DNA from: Panagrolaimus kolymaensis | Taxonomy: Eukaryota; Nematoda; Chromadorea; Rhabditida; Panagrolaimidae | Assembly: GCA_028622995.1 (NCBI GenBank) | Contig: JAJQJQ010000025.1 | Location: forward strand, 868,001 to 932,000 | Reading direction: 5' to 3' | DNA: 64,000 nucleotides | In this document: positions 15,401 through 29,029 of the stretch, in pieces | Layout of the letters: each line of letters begins with the position of its first letter | Position numbering within the stretch: position 1 is the first letter of the stretch | Translations under genes and position numbers: made by a program | The notes under the pieces: model-generated | What the model was told of the DNA's origin: nothing | The model's database searches: none | What the model saw: only the letters and a program-made list of their open reading frames with translations

Positions 15401-18400
15401 TTTAATAAAATATTTTGTTGGCTATAAAATTTACTGCACCAATTATTTAATGATTTCTTCAACGAAAAATAATAAAAGTAAAAGCATGAAAGCTGTTTTG
15501 AAACTTTGATGTTCAGGGATGAGAATTTTTAGTTTTTTAATAAAATATTTTGTTGGCTATAAAATTTACTGCACCAAATAAAAGTTAATTTCTTCAACGA
15601 AAAATAATAAAAGTAAAAGCATGAAAGCTGTTTTGAAACTTTGATGTTCAGGGATGAGAATTTTTAGTTTTTAAATAAAATATTTTGCTGGCTATGTTAT
15701 TTATTGCACCAATTATTTAATGATTTCTTCAACGAAAAATAATAAAAGTAAAAGCATGAAAGCTGTTTTGAAACTTTGATGTTCAGGGATGAGAATTTTT
15801 AGTTTTTTAATAAAATATTTTGTTGGCTATAAAATTTACTGCACCAAATAAAAGTTAATTTCTTCAACGAAAAATAATAAAAGTAAAAGCATGAAAGCTG
15901 TTTTGAAACTTTGATGTTCAGGGATGAGAATTTTTAGTTTTTTAATAAAATATTTTGCTGGCTATGTTATTTATTGCACCAATTATTTAATGATTTCTTC
16001 AACGAAAAATAATAAAAGTAAAAGCATGAAAGCTGTTTTGAAACTTTGATGTTCAGGGATGAGAATTTTTTGTTTTTTAATAAAATATTTTGTTGGCTAT
16101 AAAATTTACTGCACCAATTATTTAATGATTTCTTCAACGAAAAATAATAAAAGTAAAAGCATGAAAGCTGTTTTGAAACTTTGATGTTCAGGGATGAGAA
16201 TTTTTAGTTTTTTAATAAAATATTTTGTTGGCTATAAAATTTACTGCACCAAATAAAAGTTAATTTCTTCAACGAAAAATAATAAAAGTAAAAGCATGAA
16301 AGCTGTTTTGAAACTTTGATGTTCAGGGATGAGAATTTTTAGTTTTTAAATAAAATATTTTGCTGGCTATGTTATTTATTGCACCAATTATTTAATGATT
16401 TCTTCAACGAAAAATAATAAAAGTAAAAGCATGAAAGCTGTTTTGAAACTTTGATGTTCAGGGATGAGAATTTTTTGTTTTTTAATAAAATATTTTGTTG
16501 GCTATAAAATTTACTGCACCAATTATTTAATGATTTCTTCAACGAAAAATAATAAAAGTAAAAGCATGAAAGCTGTTTTGAAACTTTGATGTTCAGGGAT
16601 GAGAATTTTTTGTTTTTTAATAAAATATTTTGTTGGCTATAAAATTTACTGCACCAAATAAAAGTTAATTTCTTCAACGAAAAATAATAAAAGTAAAAGC
16701 ATGAAAGCTGTTTTGAAACTTTGATGTTCAGGGATGAGAATTTTTAGTTTTTTAATAAAATATTTTGCTGGCTATGTTATTTATTGCACCAATTATTTAA
16801 TGATTTCTTCAACGAAAAATAATAAAAGTAAAAGCATGAAAGCTGTTTTGAAACTTTGATGTTCAGGGATGAGAATTTTTTGTTTTTTAATAAAATATTT
16901 TGTTGGCTATAAAATTTACTGCACCAAATAAAAGTTAATTTCTTCAACGAAAAATAATAAAAGTAAAAGCATGAAAGCTGTTTTGAAACTTTGATGTTCA
17001 GGGATGAGAATTTTTAGTTTTTTAATAAAATATTTTGCTGGCTATGTTATTTATTGCACCAATTATTTAATGATTTCTTCAACGAAAAATAATAAAAGTA
17101 AAAGCATGAAAGCTGTTTTGAAACTTTGATGTTCAGGGATGAGAATTTTTAGTTTTTAAATAAAATATTTTGCTGGCTATGTTATTTATTGCACCAATTA
17201 TTTAATGATTTCTTCAACGAAAAATAATAAAAGTAAAAGCATGAAAGCTGTTTTGAAACTTTGATGTTCAGGGATGAGAATTTTTTGTTTTTTAATAAAA
17301 TATTTTGTTGGCTATAAAATTTACTGCACCAATTATTTAATGATTTCTTCAACGAAAAATAATAAAAGTAAAAGCATGAAAGCTGTTTTGAAACTTTGAT
17401 GTTCAGGGATGAGAATTTTTTGTTTTTTAATAAAATATTTTGTTGGCTATAAAATTTACTGCACCAAATAAAAGTTAATTTCTTCAACGAAAAATAATAA
17501 AAGTAAAAGCATGAAAGCTGTTTTGAAACTTTGATGTTCAGGGATGAGAATTTTTAGTTTTTTAATAAAATATTTTGCTGGCTATGTTATTTATTGCACC
17601 AATTATTTAATGATTTCTTCAACGAAAAATAATAAAAGTAAAAGCATGAAAGCTGTTTTGAAACTTTGATGTTCAGGGATGAGAATTTTTAGTTTTTAAA
17701 TAAAATATTTTGCTGGCTATGTTATTTATTGCACCAATTATTTAATGATTTCTTCAACGAAAAATAATAAAAGTAAAAGCATGAAAGCTGTTTTGAAACT
17801 TTGATGTTCAGGGATGAGAATTTTTAGTTTTTTAATAAAATATTTTGCTGGCTATGTTATTTATTGCACCAATTATTTAATGATTTCTTCAACGAAAAAT
17901 AATAAAAGTAAAAGCATGAAAGCTGTTTTGAAACTTTGATGTTCAGGGATGAGAATTTTTAGTTTTTAAATAAAATATTTTGCTGGCTATGTTATTTATT
18001 GCACCAATTATTTAATGATTTCTTCAACGAAAAATAATAAAAGTAAAAGCATGAAAGCTGTTTTGAAACTTTGATGTTCAGGGATGAGAATTTTTAGTTT
18101 TTAAATAAAATATTTTGTTGGCTATGTTATTTATTGCACCAATTATTTAATGATTTCTTCAACGAAAAATAATAAAAGTAAAAGCATGAAAGCTTTTTTG
18201 AAACTTTGATGTTCAGGGATGAGAATTTTTTGTTTTTTAATAAAATATTTTGTTGGCTATAAAATTTACTGCACCAAATAAAAGTTAATTTCTTCAACGA
18301 AAAATAATAAAAGTAAAAGCATGAAAGCTGTTTTGAAACTTTGATGTTCAGGGATGAGAATTTTTAGTTTTTAAATAAAATATTTTGCTGGCTATGTTAT

Positions 18401-19039
18401 TTATTGCACCAATTATTTAATGATTTCTTCAACGAAAAATAATAAAAGTAAAAGCATGAAAGCTGTTTTGAAACTTTGATGTTCAGGGATGAGAATTTTT
18501 AGTTTTTTAATAAAATATTTTGCTGGTTATGTTATTTATTGCACCAATTATTTAATGATTTCTTCAACGAAAAATAATAAAAGTAAAAGCATGAAAGCTG
18601 TTTTGAAACTTTGATGTTCAGGGATGAGAATTTTTTGTTTTTTAATAAAATATTTTGTTGTCTATAAAATTTACTGCACCAAATAAAAGTTAATTTCTTC
18701 AACGAAAAATAATAAAAGTAAAAGCATGAAAGCTGTTTTGAAACTTTGATGTTCAGGGATGAGAATTTTTTGTTTTTTAATAAAATATTTTGTTGGCTAT
18801 AAAATTTACTGCACCAATTATTTAATGATTTCTTCAACGAAAAATAATAAAAGTAAAAGCATGAAAGCTGTTTTGAAACTTTGATGTTCAGGGATGAGAA
18901 TTTTTTGTTTTTTAATAAAATATTTTGTTGGCTATAAAATTTACTGCACCAAATAAAAGTTAATTTCTTCAACGAAAAATAATAAAAGTAAAAGCATGAA
19001 AGCTGTTTTGAAACTTTGATGTTCAGGGATGAGAATTTT
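12425..19039. repeat. Satellite domain II: M3-rich segment
   Basis: The ordered cycles of the left end stop here and chimeric M3 monomers appear, mixed with M1 and M2 units in short irregular combinations. The motif M3-M3-M2 or M3-M2 preceded by an M1 unit recurs (for example around 13,500, 13,910, 14,900, 16,610 and 17,420). The CGAAGAAT variant is last seen near 13,306. No unique sequence is present. Confidence 0.8.
14315..14854 (+). repeat. Four consecutive M3 (M2/M1 chimeric) monomers
   Basis: These four tandem units each have the M2 front (GTTGGCTATAAAATTTACTG) joined to the M1 tail (CACCAATTATTTAATGATTT), with the switch inside the CTGCACCAA or TTGCACCAA stretch common to both types. 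They look identical to one another. M3 units are confined to about 12.7-18.9 kb. Because 135 is divisible by 3 and M3 lacks the stops of M1 in one minus-strand frame, this run leaves a long open frame (14,212-14,922) with a 45-codon period; it is not a gene. Confidence 0.9.
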
Positions 19040-22000
19040 TAGTTTTTAAATAAAATATTTTGCTGGCTATGTTATTTATTGCACCAATTATTTAATGATT
19101 TCTTCAACGAAAAATAATAAAAGTAAAAGCATGAAAGCTGTTTTGAAACTTTGATGTTCAGGGATGAGAATTTTTAGTTTTTTAATAAAATATTTTGCTG
19201 GCTATGTTATTTATTGCACCAATTATTTAATGATTTCTTCAACGAAAAATAATAAAAGTAAAAGCATGAAAGCTGTTTTGAAACTTTGATGTTCAGGGAT
19301 GAGAATTTTTTGTTTTTTAATAAAATATTTTGTTGGCTATAAAATTTACTGCACCAAATAAAAGTTAATTTCTTCAACGAAAAATAATAAAAGTAAAAGC
19401 ATGAAAGCTTTTTTGAAACTTTGATGTTCAGGGATGAGAATTTTTAGTTTTTAAATAAAATATTTTGTTGGCTATAAAATTTACTGCACCAAATAAAAGT
19501 TAATTTCTTCAACGAAAAATAATAAAAGTAAAAGCATGAAAGCTGTTTTGAAACTTTGATGTTCAGGGATGAGAATTTTTAGTTTTTAAATAAAATATTT
19601 TGTTGGCTATAAAATTTACTGCACCAAATAAAAGTTAATTTCTTCAACGAAAAATAATAAAAGTAAAAGCATGAAAGCTGTTTTGAAACTTTGATGTTCA
19701 GGGATGAGAATTTTTAGTTTTTAAATAAAATATTTTGCTGGCTATGTTATTTATTGCACCAATTATTTAATGATTTCTTCAACGAAAAATAATAAAAGTA
19801 AAAGCATGAAAGCTGTTTTGAAACTTTGATGTTCAGGGATGAGAATTTTTTGTTTTTTAATAAAATATTTTGTTGGCTATAAAATTTACTGCACCAAATA
19901 AAAGTTAATTTCTTCAACGAAAAATAATAAAAGTAAAAGCATAAAAGCTGTTTTGAAACTTTGATGTTCAGGGATGAGAATTTTTAGTTTTTAAATAAAA
20001 TATTTTGTTGGCTATAAAATTTACTGCACCAAATAAAAGTTAATTTCTTCAACGAAAAATAATAAAAGTAAAAGCATGAAAGCTGTTTTGAAACTTTGAT
20101 GTTCAGGGATGAGAATTTTTAGTTTTTAAATAAAATATTTTGCTGGCTATGTTATTTATTGCACCAATTATTTAATGATTTCTTCAACGAAAAATAATAA
20201 AAGTAAAAGCATGAAAGCTGTTTTGAAACTTTGATGTTCAGGGATCAGAATTTTTTGTTTTTTAATAAAATATTTTGCTGGCTATGTTATTTATTGCACC
20301 AATTATTTAATGATTTCTTCAACGAAAAATAATAAAAGTAAAAGCATGAAAGCTGTTTTGAAACTTTGATGTTCAGGGATGAGAATTTTTTGTTTTTTAA
20401 TAAAATATTTTGCTGGCTATGTTATTTATTGCACCAATTATTTAATGATTTCTTCAACGAAAAATAATAAAAGTAAAAGCATGAAAGCTGTTTTGAAACT
20501 TTGATGTTCAGGGATGAGAATTTTTAGTTTTTAAATAAAATATTTTGTTGGCTATAAAATTTACTGCACCAAATAAAAGTTAATTTCTTCAACGAAAAAT
20601 AATAAAAGTAAAAGCATGAAAGCTGTTTTGAAACTTTGATGTTCAGGGATGAGAATTTTTTGTTTTTTAATAAAATATTTTGCTGGCTATGTTATTTATT
20701 GCACCAATTATTTAATGATTTCTTCAACGAAAAATAATAAAAGTAAAAGCATGAAAGCTGTTTTGAAACTTTGATGTTCAGGGATGAGAATTTTTTGTTT
20801 TTTAATAAAATATTTTGCTGGCTATGTTATTTATTGCACCAATTATTTAATGATTTCTTCAACGAAAAATAATAAAAGTAAAAGCATGAAAGCTGTTTTG
20901 AAACTTTGATGTTCAGGGATGAGAATTTTTTGTTTTTTAATAAAATATTTTGCTGGCTATGTTATTTATTGCACCAATTATTTAATGATTTCTTCAACGA
21001 AAAATAATAAAAGTAAAAGCATGAAAGCTGTTTTGAAACTTTGATGTTCAGGGATGAGAATTTTTTGTTTTTTAATAAAATATTTTGCTGGCTATGTTAT
21101 TTATTGCACCAATTATTTAATGATTTCTTCAACGAAAAATAATAAAAGTAAAAGCATGAAAGCTGTTTTGAAACTTTGATGTTCAGGGATGAGAATTTTT
21201 TGTTTTTTAATAAAATATTTTGCTGGCTATGTTATTTATTGCACCAATTATTTAATGATTTCTTCAACGAAAAATAATAAAAGTAAAAGCATGAAAGCTG
21301 TTTTGAAACTTTGATGTTCAGGGATGAGAATTTTTTGTTTTTTAATAAAATATTTTGTTGGCTATAAAATTTACTGCACCAAATAAAAGTTAATTTCTTC
21401 AACGAAAAATAATAAAAGTAAAAGCATGAAAGCTGTTTTGAAACTTTGATGTTCAGGGATGAGAATTTTTTGTTTTTTAATAAAATATTTTGCTGGCTAT
21501 GTTATTTATTGCACCAATTATTTAATGATTTCTTCAACGAAAAATAATAAAAGTAATAGCATGAAAGCTGTTTTGAAACTTTGATGTTCAGGGATGAGAA
21601 TTTTTTGTTTTTTAATAAAATATTTTGTTGGCTATAAAATTTACTGCACCAAATAAAAGTTAATTTCTTCAACGAAAAATAATAAAAGTAAAAGCATGAA
21701 AGCTGTTTTGAAACTTTGATGTTCAGGGATGAGAATTTTTAGTTTTTAAATAAAATATTTTGCTGGCTATAAAATTTACTGCACCAAATAAAAGTTAATT
21801 TCTTCAACGAAAAATAATAAAAGTAAAAGCATGAAAGCTGTTTTGAAACTTTGATGTTAAGGGATGAGAATTTTTAGTTTTTAAATAAAATATTTTGCTG
21901 GCTATGTTATTTATTGCATCAATTATTTAATGATTTCTTCAACGAAAAATAATAAAAGTAAAAGCATGAAAGCTGTTTTGAAACTTTGATGTTCAGGGAT

Positions 22001-25000
22001 GAGAATTTTTAGTTTTTAAATAAAATATTTTGTTGGCTATGTTATTTATTGCACCAATTATTTAATGATTTCTTCAACGAAAAATAATAAAAGTAAAAGC
22101 ATGAAAGCTGTTTTGAAACTTTGATGTTCAGGGATGAGAATTTTTTGTTTTTTAATAAAATATTTTGTTGGCTATAAAATTTACTGCACCAAATAAAAGT
22201 TAATTTCTTCAACGAAAAATAATAAAAGTAAAAGCATGAAAGCTGTTTTGAAACTTTGATGTTCAGGGATGAGAATTTTTAGTTTTTAAATAAAATATTT
22301 TGCTGGCTATGTTATTTATTGCATCAATTATTTAATGATTTCTTCAACGAAAAATAATAAAAGTAAAAGCATGAAAGCTGTTTTGAAACTTTGATGTTCA
22401 GGGATGAGAATTTTTAGTTTTTAAATAAAATATTTTGTTGGCTATGTTATTTATTGCATCAATTATTTAATGATTTCTTCAACGAAAAATAATAAAAGTA
22501 AAAGCATGAAAGCTGTTTTGAAACTTTGATGTTCAGGGATGAGAATTTTTTGTTTTTTAATAAAATATTTTGCTGGCTATAAAATTTACTGCACCAAATA
22601 AAAGTTAATTTCTTCAACGAAAAATAATAAAAGTAAAAGCATGAAAGCTGTTTTGAAACTTTGATGTTCAGGGATGAGAATTTTTAGTTTTTAAATAAAA
22701 TATTTTGCTGGCTATGTTATTTATTGCATCAATTATTTAATGATTTCTTCAACGAAAAATAATAAAAGTAAAAGCATGAAAGCTGTTTTGAAACTTTGAT
22801 GTTCAGGGATGAGAATTTTTAGTTTTTAAATAAAATATTTTGCTGGCTATGTTATTTATTGCACCAATTATTTAATGATTTCTTCAACGAAAAATAATAA
22901 AAGTAAAAGCATGAAAGCTGTTTTGAAACTTTGATGTTCAGGGATGAGAATTTTTTGTTTTTTAATAAAATATTTTGCTGGCTATGTTATTTATTGCACC
23001 AATTATTTAATGATTTCTTCAACGAAAAATAATAAAAGTAAAAGCATGAAAGCTGTTTTGAAACTTTGATGTTCAGGGATGAGAATTTTTAGTTTTTAAA
23101 TAAAATATTTTGTTGGCTATGTTATTTATTGCACCAATTATTTAATGATTTCTTCAACGAAAAATAATAAAAGTAAAAGCATGAAAGCTGTTTTGAAACT
23201 TTGATGTTCAGGGATGAGAATTTTTTGTTTTTTAATAAAATATTTTGCTGGCTATGTTATTTATTGCACCAATTATTTAATGATTTCTTCAACGAAAAAT
23301 AATAAAAGTAAAAGCATGAAAGCTGTTTTGAAACTTTGATGTTCAGGGATGAGAATTTTTTGTTTTTTAATAAAATATTTTGTTGGCTATAAAATTTACT
23401 GCACCAAATAAAAGTTAATTTCTTCAACGAAAAATAATAAAAGTAAAAGCATGAAAGCTGTTTTGAAACTTTGATGTTCAGGGATGAGAATTTTTAGTTT
23501 TTAAATAAAATATTTTGCTGGCTATAAAATTTACTGCACCAAATAAAAGTTAATTTCTTCAACGAAAAATAATAAAAGTAAAAACATGAAAGCTGTTTTG
23601 AAACTTTGATGTTCAGGGATGAGAATTTTTAGTTTTTAAATAAAATATTTTGTTGGCTATGTTATTTATTGCACCAATTATTTAATGATTTCTTCAACGA
23701 AAAATAATAAAAGTAAAAACATGAAAGCTGTTTTGAAACGTTGATGTTCAGGGATGAGAATTTTTAGTTTTTAAATAAAATATTTTGCTGGCTATGTTAT
23801 TTATTGCACCAATTATTTAATGATTTCTTCAACGAAAAATAATAAAAGTAAAAGCATGAAAGCTGTTTTGAAACTTTGATGTTCAGGGATGAGGATTTTT
23901 AGTTTTTAAATAAAATATTTTGTTGGCTATGTTATTTATTGCACCAATTATTTAATGATTTCTTCAACGAAAAATAATAAAAGTAAAAGCATGAAAGCTG
24001 TTTTGAAACTTTGATGTTCAGGGATGAGAATTTTTAGTTTTTAAATAAAATATTTTGTTGGCTATGTTATTTATTGCACCAATTATTTAATGATTTCTTC
24101 AACGAAAAATAATAAAAGTAAAAGCATGAAAGCTGTTTTGAAACTTTGATGTTCAGGGATGAGAATTTTTAGTTTTTAAATAAAATATTTTGCTGGCTAT
24201 GTTATTTATTGCACCAATTATTTAATGATTTCTTCAACGAAAAATAATAAAAGTAAAAGCATGAAAGCTGTTTTGAAACTTTGATGTTCAGGGATGAGAA
24301 TTTTTTGTTTTTTAATAAAATATTTTGCTGGCTATGTTATTTATTGCACCAATTATTTAATGATTTCTTCAACGAAAAATAATAAAAGTAATAGCATGAA
24401 AGCTGTTTTGAAACTTTGATGTTCAGGGATGAGAATTTTTTGTTTTTTAATAAAATATTTTGTTGGCTATAAAATTTACTGCACCAAATAAAAGTTAATT
24501 TCTTCAACGAAAAATAATAAAAGTAATAGCATGAAAGCTGTTTTGAAACTTTGATGTTCAGGGATGAGAATTTTTTGTTTTTTAATAAAATATTTTGCTG
24601 GCTATAAAATTTACTGCACCAAATAAAAGTTAATTTCTTCAACGAAAAATAATAAAAGTAAAAGCATGAAAGCTGTTTTGAAACTTTGATGTTCAGGGAT
24701 GAGAATTTTTAGTTTTTAAATAAAATATTTTGTTGGCTATGTTATTTATTGCATCAATTATTTAATGATTTCTTCAACGAAAAATAATAAAAGTAAAAGC
24801 ATGAAAGCTGTTTTGAAACTTTGATGTTCAGGGATGAGAATTTTTTGTTTTTTAATAAAATATTTTGCTGGCTATAAAATTTACTGCACCAAATAAAAGT
24901 TAATTTCTTCAACGAAAAATAATAAAAGTAAAAGCATGAAAGCTGTTTTGAAACTTTGATGTTCAGGGATGAGAATTTTTAGTTTTTAAATAAAATATTT

Positions 25001-28000
25001 TGCTGGCTATGTTATTTATTGCATCAATTATTTAATGATTTCTTCAACGAAAAATAATAAAAGTAAAAGCATGAAAGCTGTTTTGAAACTTTGATGTTCA
25101 GGGATGAGAATTTTTAGTTTTTAAATAAAATATTTTGCTGGCTATGTTATTTATTGCACCAATTATTTAATGATTTCTTCAACGAAAAATAATAAAAGTA
25201 AAAGCATGAAAGCTGTTTTGAAACTTTGATGTTCAGGGATGAGAATTTTTTGTTTTTTAATAAAATATTTTGCTGGCTATGTTATTTATTGCACCAATTA
25301 TTTAATGATTTCTTCAACGAAAAATAATAAAAGTAAAAGCATGAAAGCTGTTTTGAAACTTTGATGTTCAGGGATGAGAATTTTTAGTTTTTAAATAAAA
25401 TATTTTGTTGGCTATGTTATTTATTGCACCAATTATTTAATGATTTCTTCAACGAAAAATAATAAAAGTAAAAGCATGAAAGCTGTTTTGAAACTTTGAT
25501 GTTCAGGGATGAGAATTTTTTGTTTTTTAATAAAATATTTTGCTGGCTATGTTATTTATTGCACCAATTATTTAATGATTTCTTCAACGAAAAATAATAA
25601 AAGTAAAAGCATGAAAGCTGTTTTGAAACTTTGATGTTCAGGGATGAGAATTTTTTGTTTTTTAATAAAATATTTTGTTGGCTATAAAATTTACTGCACC
25701 AAATAAAAGTTAATTTCTTCAACGAAAAATAATAAAAGTAAAAGCATGAAAGCTGTTTTGAAACTTTGATGTTCAGGGATGAGAATTTTTAGTTTTTAAA
25801 TAAAATATTTTGCTGGCTATAAAATTTACTGCACCAAATAAAAGTTAATTTCTTCAACGAAAAATAATAAAAGTAAAAACATGAAAGCTGTTTTGAAACT
25901 TTGATGTTCAGGGATGAGAATTTTTAGTTTTTAAATAAAATATTTTGTTGGCTATGTTATTTATTGCACCAATTATTTAATGATTTCTTCAACGAAAAAT
26001 AATAAAAGTAAAAACATGAAAGCTGTTTTGAAACGTTGATGTTCAGGGATGAGAATTTTTAGTTTTTAAATAAAATATTTTGCTGGCTATGTTATTTATT
26101 GCACCAATTATTTAATGATTTCTTCAACGAAAAATAATAAAAGTAAAAGCATGAAAGCTGTTTTGAAACTTTGATGTTCAGGGATGAGGATTTTTAGTTT
26201 TTAAATAAAATATTTTGTTGGCTATGTTATTTATTGCACCAATTATTTAATGATTTCTTCAACGAAAAATAATAAAAGTAAAAGCATGAAAGCTGTTTTG
26301 AAACTTTGATGTTCAGGGATGAGAATTTTTAGTTTTTAAATAAAATATTTTGTTGGCTATGTTATTTATTGCACCAATTATTTAATGATTTCTTCAACGA
26401 AAAATAATAAAAGTAAAAGCATGAAAGCTGTTTTGAAACTTTGATGTTCAGGGATGAGAATTTTTAGTTTTTAAATAAAATATTTTGCTGGCTATGTTAT
26501 TTATTGCACCAATTATTTAATGATTTCTTCAACGAAAAATAATAAAAGTAAAAGCATGAAAGCTGTTTTGAAACTTTGATGTTCAGGGATGAGAATTTTT
26601 TGTTTTTTAATAAAATATTTTGCTGGCTATGTTATTTATTGCACCAATTATTTAATGATTTCTTCAACGAAAAATAATAAAAGTAAAAGCATGAAAGCTG
26701 TTTTGAAACTTTGATGTTCAGGGATGAGAATTTTTAGTTTTTAAATAAAATATTTTGCTGGCTATGTTATTTATTGCACCAATTATTTAATGATTTCTTC
26801 AACGAAAAATAATAAAAGTAAAAGCATGAAAGCTGTTTTGAAACTTTGATGTTCAGGGATGAGAATTTTTTGTTTTTTAATAAAATATTTTGCTGGCTAT
26901 GTTATTTATTGCACCAATTATTTAATGATTTCTTCAACGAAAAATAATAAAAGTAAAAGCATGAAAGCTGTTTTGAAACTTTGATGTTCAGGGATGAGAA
27001 TTTTTAGTTTTTAAATAAAATATTTTGCTGGCTATGTTATTTATTGCACCAATTATTTAATGATTTCTTCAACGAAAAATAATAAAAGTAAAAGCATGAA
27101 AGCTGTTTTGAAACTTTGATGTTCAGGGATGAGAATTTTTTGTTTTTTAATAAAATATTTTGCTGGCTATGTTATTTATTGCACCAATTATTTAATGATT
27201 TCTTCAACGAAAAATAATAAAAGTAAAAGCATGAAAGCTGTTTTGAAACTTTGATGTTCAGGGATGAGAATTTTTTGTTTTTTAATAAAATATTTTGCTG
27301 GCTATGTTATTTATTGCACCAATTATTTAATGATTTCTTCAACGAAAAATAATAAAAGTAAAAGCATGAAAGCTGTTTTGAAACTTTGATGTTCAGGGAT
27401 GAGGATTTTTAGTTTTTAAATAAAATATTTTGTTGGCTATGTTATTTATTGCACCAATTATTTAATGATTTCTTCAACGAAAAATAATAAAAGTAAAAGC
27501 ATGAAAGCTGTTTTGAAACTTTGATGTTCAGGGATGAGAATTTTTAGTTTTTAAATAAAATATTTTGTTGGCTATGTTATTTATTGCACCAATTATTTAA
27601 TGATTTCTTCAACGAAAAATAATAAAAGTAAAAGCATGAAAGCTGTTTTGAAACTTTGATGTTCAGGGATGAGAATTTTTTGTTTTTTAATAAAATATTT
27701 TGCTGGCTATGTTATTTATTGCACCAATTATTTAATGATTTCTTCAACGAAAAATAATAAAAGTAAAAGCATGAAAGCTATTTTGAAACTTTGATGTTCA
27801 GGGATGAGGATTTTTAGTTTTTAAATAAAATATTTTGTTGGCTATGTTATTTATTGCACCAATTATTTAATGATTTCTTCAACGAAAAATAATAAAAGTA
27901 AAAGCATGAAAGCTGTTTTGAAACTTTGATGTTCAGGGATGAGAATTTTTAGTTTTTAAATAAAATATTTTGTTGGCTATGTTATTTATTGCACCAATTA

Positions 28001-28489
28001 TTTAATGATTTCTTCAACGAAAAATAATAAAAGTAAAAGCATGAAAGCTGTTTTGAAACTTTGATGTTCAGGGATGAGAATTTTTAGTTTTTAAATAAAA
28101 TATTTTGCTGGCTATGTTATTTATTGCACCAATTATTTAATGATTTCTTAAACGAAAAATAATAAAAGTAAAAGCATGAAAGCTGTTTTGAAACTTTGAT
28201 GTTCAGGGATGAGAATTTTTTGTTTTTTAATAAAATATTTTGTTGGCTATAAAATTTACTGCACCAAATAAAAGTTAATTTTTTCAACGAAAAATAATAA
28301 AAGTAAAAGCATGAAAGCTGTTTTGAAACTTTGATGTTCAGGGATGAGAATTTTTAGTTTTTAAATAAAATATTTTGCTGGCTATGTTATTTATTGCACC
28401 AATTATTTAATGATTTCTTCAACGAAAAATAATAAAAGTAAAAGCATGAAAGCTGTTTTGAAACTTTGATGTTCAGGGATGAGAATTTT
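19040..28489. repeat. Satellite domain III: mixed units
   Basis: This segment is rich in monomers that start TTGTTTTTTAAT but carry the M1 block (several in a row at about 20.6-21.3 kb), and in units with GCTGGCTATAAAATTT, another chimera (M1 front, M2 block). Diagnostic variants are GCATCAATT (about 21.9-25.0 kb), AAAACATGAAAG (23.6-26.0 kb) and AATAGCATG (21.5-24.5 kb). It includes the 17-monomer duplication annotated separately. Confidence 0.8.
22415..27004. repeat. Tandem duplication of a 17-monomer (2295-bp) block
   Basis: Copy 1 is 22,415-24,709 and copy 2 is 24,710-27,004. The first 15 monomers match in type and order. They share rare variants at exactly 2295-bp spacing: two consecutive AAAACATG units (near 23,583 and 23,718 versus 25,878 and 26,013) and the unique GAAACGTTGATG site (AAACG at 23,736 and 26,031), followed in both by a GGATGAGG unit. 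The last two monomers differ (an M2 unit with AATAGC and a GCTGG-M2 unit in copy 1; M1-block units in copy 2). Confidence 0.88.
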
Positions 28490-28624
28490 TTGTTTTTTAA
28501 TAAAATATTTTGTTGGCTATAAAATTTACTGCACCAAATAAAAGTTAATTTCTTCAACGAAAAATAATAAAAGTAAAAGCATGAAAGCTGTTTTGAAACT
28601 TTGATGTTCAGGGATGAGAATTTT
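28490..28624 (+). repeat. Representative M2-type monomer
   Basis: A complete 135-bp unit of the second type. It starts TTGTTTTTTAAT, has GTTGG instead of GCTGG, and a different 35-bp block: TATAAAATTTACTGCACCAA followed by ATAAAAGTTAATTTC. Compared with M1, I count 11 differences within those 35 bp and no length change, while the ~70 bp that follow are essentially identical. The block creates a TATAAAA motif after GGC. M2 units are usually single and interspersed among M1 units and serve as markers of higher-order repeats. Confidence 0.93.
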
Positions 28625-29029
28625 TAGTTTTTAAATAAAATATTTTGCTGGCTATGTTATTTATTGCACCAATTATTTAATGATTTCTTCAACGAAAAAT
28701 AATAAAAGTAAAAGCATGAAAGCTGTTTTGAAACTTTGATGTTCAGGGATGAGAATTTTTAGTTTTTAAATAAAATATTTTGCTGGCTATGTTATTTATT
28801 GCACCAATTATTTAATGATTTCTTCAACGAAAAATAATAAAAGTAAAAGCATGAAAGCTGTTTTGAAACTTTGATGTTCAGGGATGAGAATTTTTTGTTT
28901 TTTAATAAAATATTTTGTTGGCTATAAAATTTACTGCACCAAATAAAAGTTAATTTCTTCAACGAAAAATAATAAAAGTAAAAGCATGAAAGCTGTTTTG
29001 AAACTTTGATGTTCAGGGATGAGAATTTT

